64,000 bases of DNA from Pseudomonas delhiensis (GCF_900187975.1 NZ_FZPC01000019.1:97556-161555), one strand, 5' to 3'. Counted from the first letter of the stretch, positions 36,518 through 45,488 are shown. A program made the numbers and translations. The notes: generated by a model not told the origin, from the sequence alone.

Positions 36518-37075
36518 TCAGCGGTCGTTGCTGGCCACCGGTGGCTTGCGTGCGGTGATGTCGAACAGCGTGTAGGCGAGGGTGATGCGGTGGACGTCCG
36601 CCGGCAGGTCGCGGTCGACGATGAAGCGCACCGGCATCTCGATGCGCTCGCCCGGCTGCAGGACCTGCTGGGTGAAGCAGAAGCACTCGGTCTTGTGGAA
36701 ATAGCGCGCGGCCGTGGAGGGCGCGATGCTGGGGATGGCCTGGGCGGTCATCGGCTTGTCGGTGGGGTTCTGCGCGACGAACAGCATCTGGTTCACCGCC
36801 CCGGGGTGCACCACGATCATTTCGCTCTCGGGGCGGAATTCCCAGACCATGTCGATGTTGTTGTTGGCCACGAAGTCGACCTTCACCTGGCGCGCCACGT
36901 CCACCTGCTGGAGGCCGCCCTGGTAGGCGCTTCCGGAAGTCTTGCCGTTGATGCCCAGGGCCTTGCACATGACGTTGTAGATCGGCACCAGGGCGAAGCC
37001 GAAGGCGAACATGGCCACCACCACCAGCAGCAGGCGGGTGACCAGCTTGCGCGTCTCGATATTGCCGTCGCTCAT
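36518..37075 (-). CDS. ctaG: Cox11/CtaG copper chaperone (CuB insertion)
   Basis: A 185-residue protein with one N-terminal helix (LLLVVVAMFAFGFALVPIYNVMC) and a periplasmic immunoglobulin-like domain. The copper motif ECFCFTQQVLQPGE is intact. It delivers copper to the CuB site of CoxA. It is placed between coxA and coxIII, as in other proteobacteria, with a REP element separating it from coxA. Confidence 0.95.
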   Translation of the reverse strand: MSDGNIETRKLVTRLLLVVVAMFAFGFALVPIYNVMCKALGINGKTSGSAYQGGLQQVDVARQVKVDFVANNNIDMVWEFRPESEMIVVHPGAVNQMLFVAQNPTDKPMTAQAIPSIAPSTAARYFHKTECFCFTQQVLQPGERIEMPVRFIVDRDLPADVHRITLAYTLFDITARKPPVASNDR

Positions 37076-37087
37076 GTCGGGTCTCCT

Positions 37088-37168
37088 GTAGGAGCGAGGG
37101 GGGCGCCTAGCCCTTGCTCGCGAACAGCTCCGCAGCGGGGCCGGGTTCGCGAGCGAGCTCGCTCCTAC
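37088..37168. repeat. Inverted REP pair with an interrupted left copy
   Basis: The right core (37146-37168) is near-perfect. The left core begins GTAGGAGCGAG and ends TTGCTCGCGAA, but about 15 extra GC-rich bases replace the single C normally between these halves. It lies between coxA and ctaG. Confidence 0.8.
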
Positions 37169-37178
37169 GAAGGGCGGT

Positions 37179-38774
37179 TCATTTCACTTCCGGCGGGGTG
37201 CTGAAGGTGTGGTAGGGCGCCGGCGAGGGCACCGTCCACTCCAGGCCTTCGGCGCCGTCCCAGGGCTTGGCCGGGGCCGGCTTGCCGCCGCGGATGGTCT
37301 TGATGACGATGAACAGGAACAGCAGCTGGGTAGTGCCGAACAGGAAGGCGCCGATGGACGAGACCATGTTGAAATTGGCGAACTGCAGGTTGTAGTCCGG
37401 AATCCGCCGCGGCATGCCGGCCAGCCCCAGGAAGTGCATGGGGAAGAAGGCCATGTTCATGCCGATGAAGGAGAGCCAGAAGTGCAGCTTGGCCAGGGTC
37501 TCGTCGTACATGTGCCCGGTCCACTTGGGTATCCAGTAGTACACCGAGGCGAAGATGCCGAAGATCGCCCCGGGCACCAGCACGTAGTGGAAGTGCGCCA
37601 CCACGAAGTAGGTGTCCTGGTACTGGAAGTCCGCCGGGGCGATAGCCAGCATCAGCCCGGAGAAGCCGCCGATGGTGAAGAGGATGACGAAGGCCACGGC
37701 GAACAGCATGGGCGCCTCGAAGGTCAGCGAGCCCTGCCACATGGTCGAGGCCCAGTTGAACACCTTCACCCCGGTGGGCACGGCGATCAGCATGGTGGCG
37801 TACATGAAGAACAGCTCGCCCACCAGCGGGATGCCGACCACGAACATGTGGTGCGCCCAGACGATGAACGACAGGAAGGCGATCGAGGCGGTGGCGTAGA
37901 CCATCGAGGTGTAGCCGAACAGCGGCTTGCGGCTGAACGCCGGGATGATCGCGCTGACCGCGCCGAAGGCCGGCAGGATCATGATGTACACCTCGGGGTG
38001 GCCGAAGAACCAGAACACGTGCTGGAACAGCACCGGGTCGCCGCCGCCGGCCGCGCTGAAGAAGCTGGTGCCGAAGTGGATGTCCATCAGCATCATGGTC
38101 ACGCAGCCGGCCAGCACCGGCATCACCGCGATCAGCAGGAAGGCGGTGATCAGCCAGGTCCAGACGAACAGCGGCATCTTCATCAGCGTCATGCCCGGGG
38201 CGCGCAGGTTGAGGATGGTGGCGATCACGTTGATCGCGCCCATGATCGAGCTCATCCCCATCATGTGCAGGGCGAAGATGAAGAAGGTCACGCTGTGCGG
38301 GGCGAAGGTGGTGGACAGCGGGGCGTAGAAGGTCCAGCCGAAGTTGGGGCCGCCGCCGGGCATGAACAGGGTGCTCACCAGCAGGCCGAAGGCCGCCGGC
38401 AGCAGCCAGAAGCTGAAGTTGTTCATGCGCGGCAGGGCCATGTCCGGCGCGCCTATCATCAGCGGCACCATCCAGTTGGCCAGGCCGACGAAGGCCGGCA
38501 TCACCGCGCCGAACACCATCACCAGGCCGTGCATGGTGGTCATCTGGTTGAAGAAGGCCGGCTCGACGATCTGCAGCCCCGGCTGGAACAGCTCGGCGCG
38601 GATCACCATGGCGAAGGAGCCGCCGAGGAGGAAGGCGCAGAAGCTGAACCACAGGTACAGGGTGCCGATGTCCTTGTGGTTGGTGGTCAGGACCCAGCGC
38701 ATCAGGCCCTTGGCCGGGCCGTGGTGGTGCTCGCCGGCGTGCGAATGCTCGGGATGGTCGATCACAGCGCTCAT
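37179..38774 (-). CDS. coxA: Cytochrome c oxidase subunit I
   Basis: A 531-residue protein with twelve helices and all heme-copper oxidase landmarks: MHGLVMVFG heme a ligand region, WFFGHPEVYIMILPAFG with the cross-linked His/Tyr of CuB, FIVWAHHMFVVG, the K/D-channel residues around them, and VVAHFHYVLVPGA with the heme a3/a histidines. It starts 13 bases after coxB. It is the catalytic subunit that reduces oxygen and pumps protons. Confidence 0.97.
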   Translation of the reverse strand: MSAVIDHPEHSHAGEHHHGPAKGLMRWVLTTNHKDIGTLYLWFSFCAFLLGGSFAMVIRAELFQPGLQIVEPAFFNQMTTMHGLVMVFGAVMPAFVGLANWMVPLMIGAPDMALPRMNNFSFWLLPAAFGLLVSTLFMPGGGPNFGWTFYAPLSTTFAPHSVTFFIFALHMMGMSSIMGAINVIATILNLRAPGMTLMKMPLFVWTWLITAFLLIAVMPVLAGCVTMMLMDIHFGTSFFSAAGGGDPVLFQHVFWFFGHPEVYIMILPAFGAVSAIIPAFSRKPLFGYTSMVYATASIAFLSFIVWAHHMFVVGIPLVGELFFMYATMLIAVPTGVKVFNWASTMWQGSLTFEAPMLFAVAFVILFTIGGFSGLMLAIAPADFQYQDTYFVVAHFHYVLVPGAIFGIFASVYYWIPKWTGHMYDETLAKLHFWLSFIGMNMAFFPMHFLGLAGMPRRIPDYNLQFANFNMVSSIGAFLFGTTQLLFLFIVIKTIRGGKPAPAKPWDGAEGLEWTVPSPAPYHTFSTPPEVK

Positions 38775-38787
38775 CGCAGGCTCCTCG

Positions 38788-39912
38788 TTATTTTTGCTTC
38801 TGCTTGTAGGCCACTACGTCTTGCGGTGTGACCATGTCGCCGTCGTTGTTGCCCCAGGCGTTGCGCTCGAAGGTGATCACCGCGGCGATGTCCACTTCCG
38901 AGAGCTGCTTGCCGAAGGCCGCCATGGCCGTGCCCGGGACGCCGTTGAACACGGTCTCCAGGTGGTGTTCCTTGGGCCCGGTGACGATCTTCGAGCCCTT
39001 GAGCGCCGGGAACATCGGCGGCATGCCCTGGCCCTCGGGCTGGTGACAGGCGGCGCAGATGGTGTGGTAGACCTTGTCGCCGCGGGCGACGAGTTCTTCC
39101 TTGGTCCACTCCTTGCTGGTCAGCTCCTTGAGCTTGGCGGCCTCTTCCTTGCGTTCGGCCAGCCACTTGTCGAACTCCGGCTTGGCCTTCACGTCGACCA
39201 CGATGGGCATGAAGCCGTGGTCCTTGCCGCACAGCTCGGCGCACTGGCCGCGGTAGATGCCGGGCTCGTCGACCTTGGTCCAGGCCTCGTTGACGAAGCC
39301 GGGGATGGCGTCGCGCTTGACCGCGAAGGCCGGCACCCACCAGGAGTGGATGACGTCGCTGGAGGTCACCAGGAAGCGCACCTTGACCCCGGCCGGCAGC
39401 ACCAGCGGGTTGTCCACTTCCAGCAGGTAGTGGTCGTCCTTGGGGTCCCTGTTGTGGATCTGCTCCTGGCTGGTGGCCAGGTTGCTGAAGAACTCCACGT
39501 CCTGGCCCAGGTACTTGTACTGCCACTTCCACTGGTAGCCGGTGATCTGCACGTCCAGCTCCGGCTCGGTGGTGTCGTACATGTGGATCAGGGTGCGGGT
39601 GGCGGGGATGGCCATCACCACCAGAATCAGGAACGGCACCACGGTCCAGAGGATCTCCACTGCGGTACTCTCGTGGAAATGCGCCGGCTGCTGGCCGGTG
39701 GAACGGCGGTGGACGATCATCGACCAGAACATGGCGCCGAAGACGATGATGCCGATGACCACACAGATCCAGAAAATGGTCATGTGCAGGTCGAACACGT
39801 TACGACTGACCTCGGTCGCCCCCGGGGTCATGTTCACCGTCCAGGCGGCGTGCGCCGGAGCGAACACGAGGAGCGACAGCAAGCCCATCCAGGTACGCGG
39901 ATGTCGCAGCAT
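38788..39912 (-). CDS. coxB: Cytochrome c oxidase subunit II with fused cytochrome c domain (caa3 type)
   Basis: A 374-residue protein. The signal peptide/first residues are MLRHPRTWMG ... APAHA, two helices follow (about 42-62 and 88-108), then the CuA domain with His189, the CAELCGKDHGFM loop (Cys224, Cys228, His232, Met235) and a C-terminal cytochrome c with CAACH (286-290). The extra heme domain makes this a caa3-like oxidase. The ATG at 39912 has AAGGGG upstream and begins the signal peptide. Confidence 0.96.
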   Translation of the reverse strand: MLRHPRTWMGLLSLLVFAPAHAAWTVNMTPGATEVSRNVFDLHMTIFWICVVIGIIVFGAMFWSMIVHRRSTGQQPAHFHESTAVEILWTVVPFLILVVMAIPATRTLIHMYDTTEPELDVQITGYQWKWQYKYLGQDVEFFSNLATSQEQIHNRDPKDDHYLLEVDNPLVLPAGVKVRFLVTSSDVIHSWWVPAFAVKRDAIPGFVNEAWTKVDEPGIYRGQCAELCGKDHGFMPIVVDVKAKPEFDKWLAERKEEAAKLKELTSKEWTKEELVARGDKVYHTICAACHQPEGQGMPPMFPALKGSKIVTGPKEHHLETVFNGVPGTAMAAFGKQLSEVDIAAVITFERNAWGNNDGDMVTPQDVVAYKQKQK

Positions 39913-40056
39913 TCGGGTTCCCCTTATCGTTGTTCTTATCCCGCCGGCAAATGCCAGCGGCCAAGGGAGCGACCGCCAAGACAGCAAACTTTGACCGCCG
40001 AGCCTCGGCACGTGCAAGGCAGGCCGGGTTCATCAGGTTCAGGTGTGTCGAGTCGG

Positions 40057-40084
40057 AGTATAGACAGGGTGCGCGACATAACAA
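40057..40084 (-). promoter_or_regulatory. Candidate sigma-70 promoter of the cox operon
   Basis: On the minus strand TTGTTA (40084-40079), a 16-base spacer and TATACT (40062-40057). This puts the start of a leader about 140 bases before coxB. The rest of the 372-base gap 39913-40284 shows nothing further except a CGCGAT/ATCGCG dyad at 40197-40215 in front of the plus-strand gene. Confidence 0.45.
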
Positions 40085-40284
40085 CGCAGCGTAAAAAAGT
40101 CGCCGTCAATTGCGAAAGATGCTCTCAAACCCACGCCAATCGTGGCTTTGCGTTACCATGGTGGCGGCTTGATATGCCCGAACCGCATAAAGGTTGCGCG
40201 ATTATGACGATCGCGTCTTAGCTGGCGGACCCACCCGGCTAAGGTCTTTCTTCACCTTCCAAATCGAGTTGTCTTGGAGTTGTC

Positions 40285-40923
40285 ATGAATATCGCAGCAC
40301 TGCGCGAACTGATTCAGCAGGCCCACCAGCTCGAGACGCGCAACGGGCACCTGGCGCGGCTCATCCACAGCCAGATGGCAAGCCTGCACCCGAGCATCAA
40401 CCTCAGCGGCGACGACGCCACCCAGGTGCTCACCCGCTTCGTCCATGCCTATATCGAGCAGGTCCCCGAGTTCCTCGAAGCCGCCACCAGCGTGGCGCGC
40501 AATGCCGGCATCGAGGCGCGCATCAAGCCGGTGCTGAAGGTCGCCGAGCACTTCTTCCTGACCCCGCCTGACCTGCTGGCCGGCCACGACGGCCTGGACG
40601 CGCTGCTCGACGAGGCCTACCTGGCGCACCGCCTGGTGGAGGAAGTGAACGACCGCTACATCGCCCACTTCGGCCAGCCGCTGATCCCGCTGGACACCAC
40701 CGTGGCCAACCTGGTGGCGCACCAGCTGATCGGCGAGCCCTTCGCCAACCGCCTGGACGAGGCCGTGCACCATGCGGTGGAATCCATGCTCGACGACAGC
40801 GTCTTCTCCAGCCCCGCGGCACAGGCCTACCGCGCCCGCCTGAGCGACCCGCAGACGGTCACCGCCTGGAAGCAGTGGCCGTGCCTGTCGCGGCGTTTCG
40901 GCGTCGAATTGCATTTGAATTGA
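40285..40923 (+). CDS. Conserved hypothetical protein next to the cox operon
   Basis: A 212-residue, mostly helical soluble protein: MNIAALRELIQQAHQLETRN at the start, FVHAYIEQVPEFLEAATSVA, HRLVEEVNDRYIAHFG and a C-terminal KQWPCLSRRFGVELHLN. No catalytic motif, signal peptide or membrane segment is visible. It is divergent from coxB, in the place where P. aeruginosa has a hypothetical gene of similar size. I cannot give a function. Confidence 0.82.
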   Translation: MNIAALRELIQQAHQLETRNGHLARLIHSQMASLHPSINLSGDDATQVLTRFVHAYIEQVPEFLEAATSVARNAGIEARIKPVLKVAEHFFLTPPDLLAGHDGLDALLDEAYLAHRLVEEVNDRYIAHFGQPLIPLDTTVANLVAHQLIGEPFANRLDEAVHHAVESMLDDSVFSSPAAQAYRARLSDPQTVTAWKQWPCLSRRFGVELHLN

Positions 40924-41005
40924 TCAGGAGCGGCTGCAGGCTGCAGGCAAGAGCGAAGAGCCTGGTAGGAGCAACTGTCTTGCAGGCCGTGCCGGGATGC
41001 TCTTC

Positions 41006-41072
41006 GTAGGAGCGAGCTTGCTCGCGAACACACTCCGCAGCGGGGCCCATTCGCGAGCAAGCTCGCTCCTAC
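41006..41072. repeat. Inverted REP pair
   Basis: Two 23-base REP cores (41006-41028 and 41050-41072) in inverse orientation, separated by 21 bases, between the convergent hypothetical and carbonic anhydrase genes. Confidence 0.9.
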
Positions 41073-41111
41073 GAAACGCATAGGCCCAGGGAGCAGGGGG
41101 ACTACGCTCCT

Positions 41112-41163
41112 AGCTTGCAGCTTGCAGCTTGCAGCTTGCAGCTTGCAGCTTGCAGCTTGCAGC
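41112..41163. repeat. Heptanucleotide tandem repeat
   Basis: About 7.4 uninterrupted copies of AGCTTGC immediately before the carbonic anhydrase stop region. Such arrays are slippage-prone. Confidence 0.95.
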
Positions 41164-41168
41164 CGCCC

Positions 41169-41882
41169 TTATTGCCTATAACGCGGGCGCGGCGTCGCCA
41201 TGGGGATCGGGCCTTCGCCGTCCAGCGGGCGGAAGCGGCCGGCCTCGGCGTCGTAGGCCTTGATCTGGCTGGTCTCGATGTCATAGACCCAGCCGTGGAT
41301 GAACAGCTGGCCGCTGGCCAGGCGCGCGGCCACCGAGGGGTGGGTCTTCAGGTGGTCGAGCTGGGCCACCACGTTTTCCTCGGTGAGGATGCCCAGGGTC
41401 TCGTGGCTGGCGCAGCCGCAGTTCTGCTCGACCACCGTCTTGGCCACCTCGGCGTGGCGCAGCCAGGCCTTGACCGTGGGCATGCGCTCCAGCGTCTGCG
41501 GGTCGAGCACGGCCTTCATGGCGCCGCAGTCGGAGTGGCCGCAGACGATGATGTGGTGCACGCCCAGGGCCATCACGGCGAACTCGATGGCGGTGGACAC
41601 GCCGCCGTTCATCTGCCCGTAGGGCGGTACCACGTTGCCGACGTTGCGGGTGACGAAGAGGTCGCCCGGCGAGCTCTGGGTGATCAGCTCGGGGACGATG
41701 CGCGAGTCCGCGCAGGTGATGAACATGGCGCGCGGGTTCTGCGCATGGGCGAGCTTCTTGAACAGCGCTTCCTGCTGCGGGAAGACTTCCTCGCGGAACT
41801 GGCGGAAACCTTCGACGATGTGCCGCAGGGCCTCGTCGGCGTTCTCCGTGATGTGCTCCTCACCGTGCGTTTTGTCGTTCAT
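41169..41882 (-). CDS. Beta-class carbonic anhydrase
   Basis: A 237-residue cytosolic enzyme. Zinc ligands are Cys57 (ITCADSRI), His116 and Cys119 (CGHSDCGAM), with the Asp59/Arg61 dyad. It interconverts CO2 and bicarbonate. The ATG at 41882 has GAGG 8 bases upstream; a longer frame lacks support. It is likely the equivalent of P. aeruginosa psCA1, which lies near the same oxidase genes. The upstream gap holds a GTGACC-N4-GGTCAC dyad. Confidence 0.94.
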   Translation of the reverse strand: MNDKTHGEEHITENADEALRHIVEGFRQFREEVFPQQEALFKKLAHAQNPRAMFITCADSRIVPELITQSSPGDLFVTRNVGNVVPPYGQMNGGVSTAIEFAVMALGVHHIIVCGHSDCGAMKAVLDPQTLERMPTVKAWLRHAEVAKTVVEQNCGCASHETLGILTEENVVAQLDHLKTHPSVAARLASGQLFIHGWVYDIETSQIKAYDAEAGRFRPLDGEGPIPMATPRPRYRQ

Positions 41883-41973
41883 GTATGAGCCTCGAAGAGT
41901 GACGATGAATTTTCCCATGCTTGCCGACGTTCCGCCCTGGGGGAAAAGACACAAGCTGTCGGAAAAGTCTTTC

Positions 41974-41989
41974 GTGACCATTCGGTCAC
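41974..41989. promoter_or_regulatory. GTGACC-N4-GGTCAC dyad upstream of carbonic anhydrase
   Basis: A perfect 6-bp-arm dyad with spacer ATTC, about 90 bases before the start codon. The same arms and spacing occur upstream of gbdR at 57659-57674. The remaining gap to 42124 shows nothing else. Confidence 0.35.
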
Positions 41990-42124
41990 CGGTTGTAGGA
42001 ACCTAGCCCAGCCAGCTTAATCGAAAATTAAACAAACGCTCTATCTCGGCTATTAGCAAGATTTTAACGGCATGATCGCGGGCGATATCGACAGGCTATC
42101 ATGGCCGGACGATGTCACGGTTCC

Positions 42125-43186
42125 TCAGAACAGGCTCATCTGCGCCCGCGGCACCTGGAACAGCGAGCAGTCCAGCCCGGCATAGTCGCGGCGGTCCAGC
42201 CCCAGGCGCCGCGCGGCCACCTGGAAGCGCCTGGCCAGCAGGTCGGCGAACGCGCCCTCGCCGTGCATGCGCGTGCCGAAGCGGCTGTCGTAGTCCTTGC
42301 CGCCGCGGCTCTGGCGGATCAGGCTCATCACGTGCTCGGCGCGGTCGGGGAAGTGCGCCTGCAGCCATTGCTGGAACAGCTCGGCAATCTCCAGCGGCAG
42401 GCGCAGCAGGATGTAGCCGGCCGAGCGCGCACCGTTGTCGCGGGCGGCCTCCAGCAGGCGCTCCAGCTCCATGTCGTTGACCATCGGGATCATCGGCGCC
42501 AGCACCGCGCTGACCGGCACGCCGTGCTCGTGCAGGGTGCGCATGGCGCGCAGGCGCGCGCCGGGGCTGGCGGTGCGCGGCTCCATGATGCGCTTGAGCT
42601 CGTTGTCCAGGGTGGTGAGGCTGAAGGCCACGCTGACCAGGTTGAGGCTGGCCAGCTCGCCCAGCAGGTCGAGGTCGCGCAGGATCAGCGAGCCCTTGGT
42701 GATGATGTGCAGCGGGTGGCGGAAACGCAGCAGGATCTCCAGCGCCTGGCGCGTCAGGCGCTGATCGCGCTCCAGCGGCTGGTAGGCGTCGGTGTTGATG
42801 CCCAGGGCGATGGGCCGCGGCACGTAGCCGGGCTTGCTCAGCTCGGCCTCCAGGCGCTCGGCGAGGTTGGTCTTGGCGATCAGCCGCGTCTCGAAGTCGA
42901 TGCCCGGCGACAGGTCCCAGTAAGCATGGCTGGGCCGCGCGAAGCAGTAGATACAGCCATGCTCGCAACCGCGGTAGGGGTTGACCGAGCGGTCGAAGCC
43001 GACGTCCGGCGACTGGTTGCGGCTGATCACCGTCTTCGCCTGTTCGCTGCGCACCTCGGTGGCGCGGCAGGGCGGCGCCTCGTCCTGGTACCAGCCATCG
43101 TCCTCGACCTCGCTGCGGGTCGGGGCGAAGCGGTTGTGCGGATTGCTGGCGGTGCCGCGGCCACGCGGAGGGAGGATGCTGGACAT
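42125..43186 (-). CDS. Radical SAM protein, SplB-like, with SOS-type promoter
   Basis: A 353-residue protein. The iron-sulfur motif is CEHGCIYCF (Cys74, Cys78, Cys81), preceded by VNPYRG; LIAKTNLAERLEAEL and LHIITKGSLILRDLDLL follow, typical of the SPL-related subfamily. Start MSSILPPRGRG at 43186. A perfect LexA box lies 18 bases upstream. The P. aeruginosa counterpart is, as I recall, among LexA-regulated genes. A role in DNA or nucleic-acid repair is inferred from the spore-photoproduct-lyase relation and SOS control; the substrate is unknown. Confidence 0.88.
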   Translation of the reverse strand: MSSILPPRGRGTASNPHNRFAPTRSEVEDDGWYQDEAPPCRATEVRSEQAKTVISRNQSPDVGFDRSVNPYRGCEHGCIYCFARPSHAYWDLSPGIDFETRLIAKTNLAERLEAELSKPGYVPRPIALGINTDAYQPLERDQRLTRQALEILLRFRHPLHIITKGSLILRDLDLLGELASLNLVSVAFSLTTLDNELKRIMEPRTASPGARLRAMRTLHEHGVPVSAVLAPMIPMVNDMELERLLEAARDNGARSAGYILLRLPLEIAELFQQWLQAHFPDRAEHVMSLIRQSRGGKDYDSRFGTRMHGEGAFADLLARRFQVAARRLGLDRRDYAGLDCSLFQVPRAQMSLF

Positions 43187-43203
43187 GAGCTGGCTCCGAA
43201 AAA

Positions 43204-43223
43204 TACTGTATATAAATACAGTA
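43204..43223 (-). promoter_or_regulatory. LexA (SOS) box
   Basis: TACTGTATATAAATACAGTA contains CTGT-N8-ACAG, the LexA consensus, as an almost perfect 20-base palindrome. Placed 18 bases before the radical SAM start codon, it would block the promoter or early elongation. Confidence 0.92.
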
Positions 43224-43270
43224 TCATTTTCCGAATGACAGCCCCCCACCGATGGATGGCGGGCTGGGCG

Positions 43271-43436
43271 TAGGGCGAATAACCGTTCGCGGTTATCCGC
43301 CGCTACACCGACCTCATGTCCGGCGTCTCGGCCGAGCCCGAAGCGCCCGGAAGCAGGTGCTCCGAGGCCAAGCCCGAAGCGTGCCTGGCGCCAAGGTCAA
43401 GCGGCGGATAACGCCGTAGGCGTTATGCGCCCTACG
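43271..43436. repeat. 166-bp element with paired terminal hairpins (copy 2)
   Basis: Same ends as the copies at 31788-31917 and 43453-43584. Its middle carries an about 30-base extra stretch containing a second AAGCCCGAAGCG-type repeat. It lies in the 444-base gene-free region between the radical SAM and PiT genes. Confidence 0.78.
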
Positions 43437-43452
43437 TTCAGCCCTCCCTCGA

Positions 43453-43584
43453 CGTAGGGCGAATAACCGTTCGCGGTTATCCGCCGCTGCACCGGCCTCA
43501 TGTCCGGCGTCTTGGCCGAGCCCGAAGCGCGCATGGCGCCAAGGTCAAGCGGCGGATAACGCCGTAGGCGTTATGCGCCCTACG
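43453..43584. repeat. 132-bp element with paired terminal hairpins (copy 3)
   Basis: In direct tandem with copy 2, 16 bases apart, and nearly identical to it outside the inserted stretch. It ends 47 bases before the PiT stop codon and may terminate that transcript. Confidence 0.78.
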
Positions 43585-43630
43585 TTGGGGCGAATGGCCA
43601 TTCGTAGCCGAAGGCTCCGGCCGCGCCCGT

Positions 43631-45256
43631 TCAGATCAGCACCCGCAACGACCAGTACAGCAACGCCGCCAGGCAGATCGCCGCCGGCAGCGTCAGTACC
43701 CAGGCCAGCAGCATGTTGCGGAGGGTCTGCCATTGCAGGCCGCTGCCGTTGGCGGCCATGGTCCCGGCGACGCCGGAGGAGAGCACCTGGGTGGTGGAGA
43801 CCGGCAGGCCGTAGATATCCGCCGCGCCGATGGTGAGCATCGCGGTGAGTTGCGCGCTGGCGCCCTGGGCGTAGGTCAGCGGCTGCTTGCCGATGCCCTC
43901 GCCGACGGTGGTGACGATGCGCCGCCAGCCCACCAGGGTGCCCAGGCCGAGGGCCAGGGCCACCGCCACCTTGACCCACGGCGGGATGAACTGGACGGTG
44001 TCCAGGCTGCGGTCGCGCAGGGCCTGCAGGGTGCTCCAGGTGTCCACGTCGAAGAGCTGCTCGGTGCGGTCGAGCTGGCGGATGCTCTCCACGCTCAGGT
44101 ACAGCTCGTTGTGCAGCGCCAGCACCTCGTCGTCGGGCAACCCGGTCAGGTCGTCGTGGCCGCGCAGGCGGGCGCCTATGTTGTGCAGCTGCGCGGCCAG
44201 CGCCGGCAGCACCTCGGGGGTCAGGCGCTGCTCGTTCTGGTAGTCCAGCAGCACCTGGCGCGGCGCCATGGGGATGTCCTGCGGGGCCAGCCGGCGCAAC
44301 TGCAGCTCGGCCCGGTGCGCCAGCTCGCGCAGCTGCTGCACCTGGGCCGGCGCCTGGCTGCGGTCGACGGCGAAACTCAGCGGCATCAGCGCGGCCAGGA
44401 TCAGCATGATCAGGCCGATGCCCTTCTGCCCGTCGTTGGAGCCATGGGCGAAGGACACCCCGGTGCAGGTCAGCACCAGCAGCGCGCGGATACCCAGCGG
44501 CGGCGGCCGGCGCCCCTGCGGGGCGCTGAACAGCATCTTGCGCCGTACTACCGCGCGCATGCCCAGGAGCAGCAGGCCGGCGCCGATAAAGCCCAGCAGC
44601 GGCGACAGCAGCAGGGCGTAGCCGACCTTCTGCAACTGCTCCCAGGCGCTGCCGTCGATGCCCAGCTCGCCGCTCAGCACGCCGTGGGCCAGGCTCACGC
44701 CGACGATGGAGCCGATCAGGGTGTGCGACGACGACACCGGCAGGCCCAGCCACCAGGTGCCGAGGTTCCACAGGATGGAGGCGCCGAGCAGGGCGAAGAT
44801 CATCGCCAGGCCGGCGTCGCTGTCCACCCGCAACAGCAGGTCCAGCGGCAGCAGGGTGACGATGCCGAAGGCCACCGCGCCGCTGGAGAAGAGTACGCCG
44901 AGCAGGTTCCACAGCCCCGACCAGCCCACGGCCACCTGCGGCGGCAGGGCGTTGGTGTAGATCACCGTGGCCACCGCGTTGGCAGTGTCGTGGAAGCCGT
45001 TGATGAACTCGAAGCCCAGGGCGATCAGCAGCGCCAGGGCCAGCACCAGCAGGGTGCCGTTCGGGCGCAGCTGGCCACCCTGGGCGAGGATGTCCAGGGC
45101 CAGGTTGCCGAAGGTGTAGACCAGGCCGCCGCCGAGCAGCAGGAAGAACAGCAATTGCCCGGTGGGTGAGGCCACTTCCTGCAGCACCGGGTTCACCGGC
45201 ATGCGCGAGATGCGCGTGGCGCGCAGGGACTGGAGCAACTGGTAGCGGTCAAGCAC
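43631..45256 (-). CDS. PiT-family inorganic phosphate transporter
   Basis: A 541-residue membrane protein with the two PiT signatures: FEFINGFHDTANAVATVIYT in the N-terminal half and SFAHGSNDGQKGIGLIML in the C-terminal half, each followed by helices (SSSHTLIGSIVGV; PVSTTQVLSSGVAG). About 130 hydrophilic residues separate the halves, longer than in compact PiT proteins. It imports phosphate (or metal-phosphate) with H+ or Na+. The GTG start at 45256 is weakly supported by GGAG; ATG at 45202 is the alternative. Confidence 0.9.
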   Translation of the reverse strand: MLDRYQLLQSLRATRISRMPVNPVLQEVASPTGQLLFFLLLGGGLVYTFGNLALDILAQGGQLRPNGTLLVLALALLIALGFEFINGFHDTANAVATVIYTNALPPQVAVGWSGLWNLLGVLFSSGAVAFGIVTLLPLDLLLRVDSDAGLAMIFALLGASILWNLGTWWLGLPVSSSHTLIGSIVGVSLAHGVLSGELGIDGSAWEQLQKVGYALLLSPLLGFIGAGLLLLGMRAVVRRKMLFSAPQGRRPPPLGIRALLVLTCTGVSFAHGSNDGQKGIGLIMLILAALMPLSFAVDRSQAPAQVQQLRELAHRAELQLRRLAPQDIPMAPRQVLLDYQNEQRLTPEVLPALAAQLHNIGARLRGHDDLTGLPDDEVLALHNELYLSVESIRQLDRTEQLFDVDTWSTLQALRDRSLDTVQFIPPWVKVAVALALGLGTLVGWRRIVTTVGEGIGKQPLTYAQGASAQLTAMLTIGAADIYGLPVSTTQVLSSGVAGTMAANGSGLQWQTLRNMLLAWVLTLPAAICLAALLYWSLRVLI

Positions 45257-45488
45257 GTCCGCTGCGCTCCCTGTCGGCGGTGGAGCCCGGGGGATTTCTG
45301 TCGAAGAGGGGTCGAGGGGGCACTGCGGGCTCCTTCCGGGAAATGCCTAATAGCCTAGTCCGCCGGGCGGCGCTGTGGCCCTCCAATGTTTCCGAGATAG
45401 GCGACCCAGGCGATATGTCAAATGGCTATTAGTCGTGCCAGTATTTCAGCCACTACGCTTTCCTGGTGGGCCACCCGAGGGCACTGTC

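Noticed and set aside
40827..41081. Short open frames reading VGASLLAN through REP elements (also near 35560, 37110 and 48050)
   Set aside because: These are translations of the REP core and recur wherever the repeat occurs; no independent evidence for proteins.
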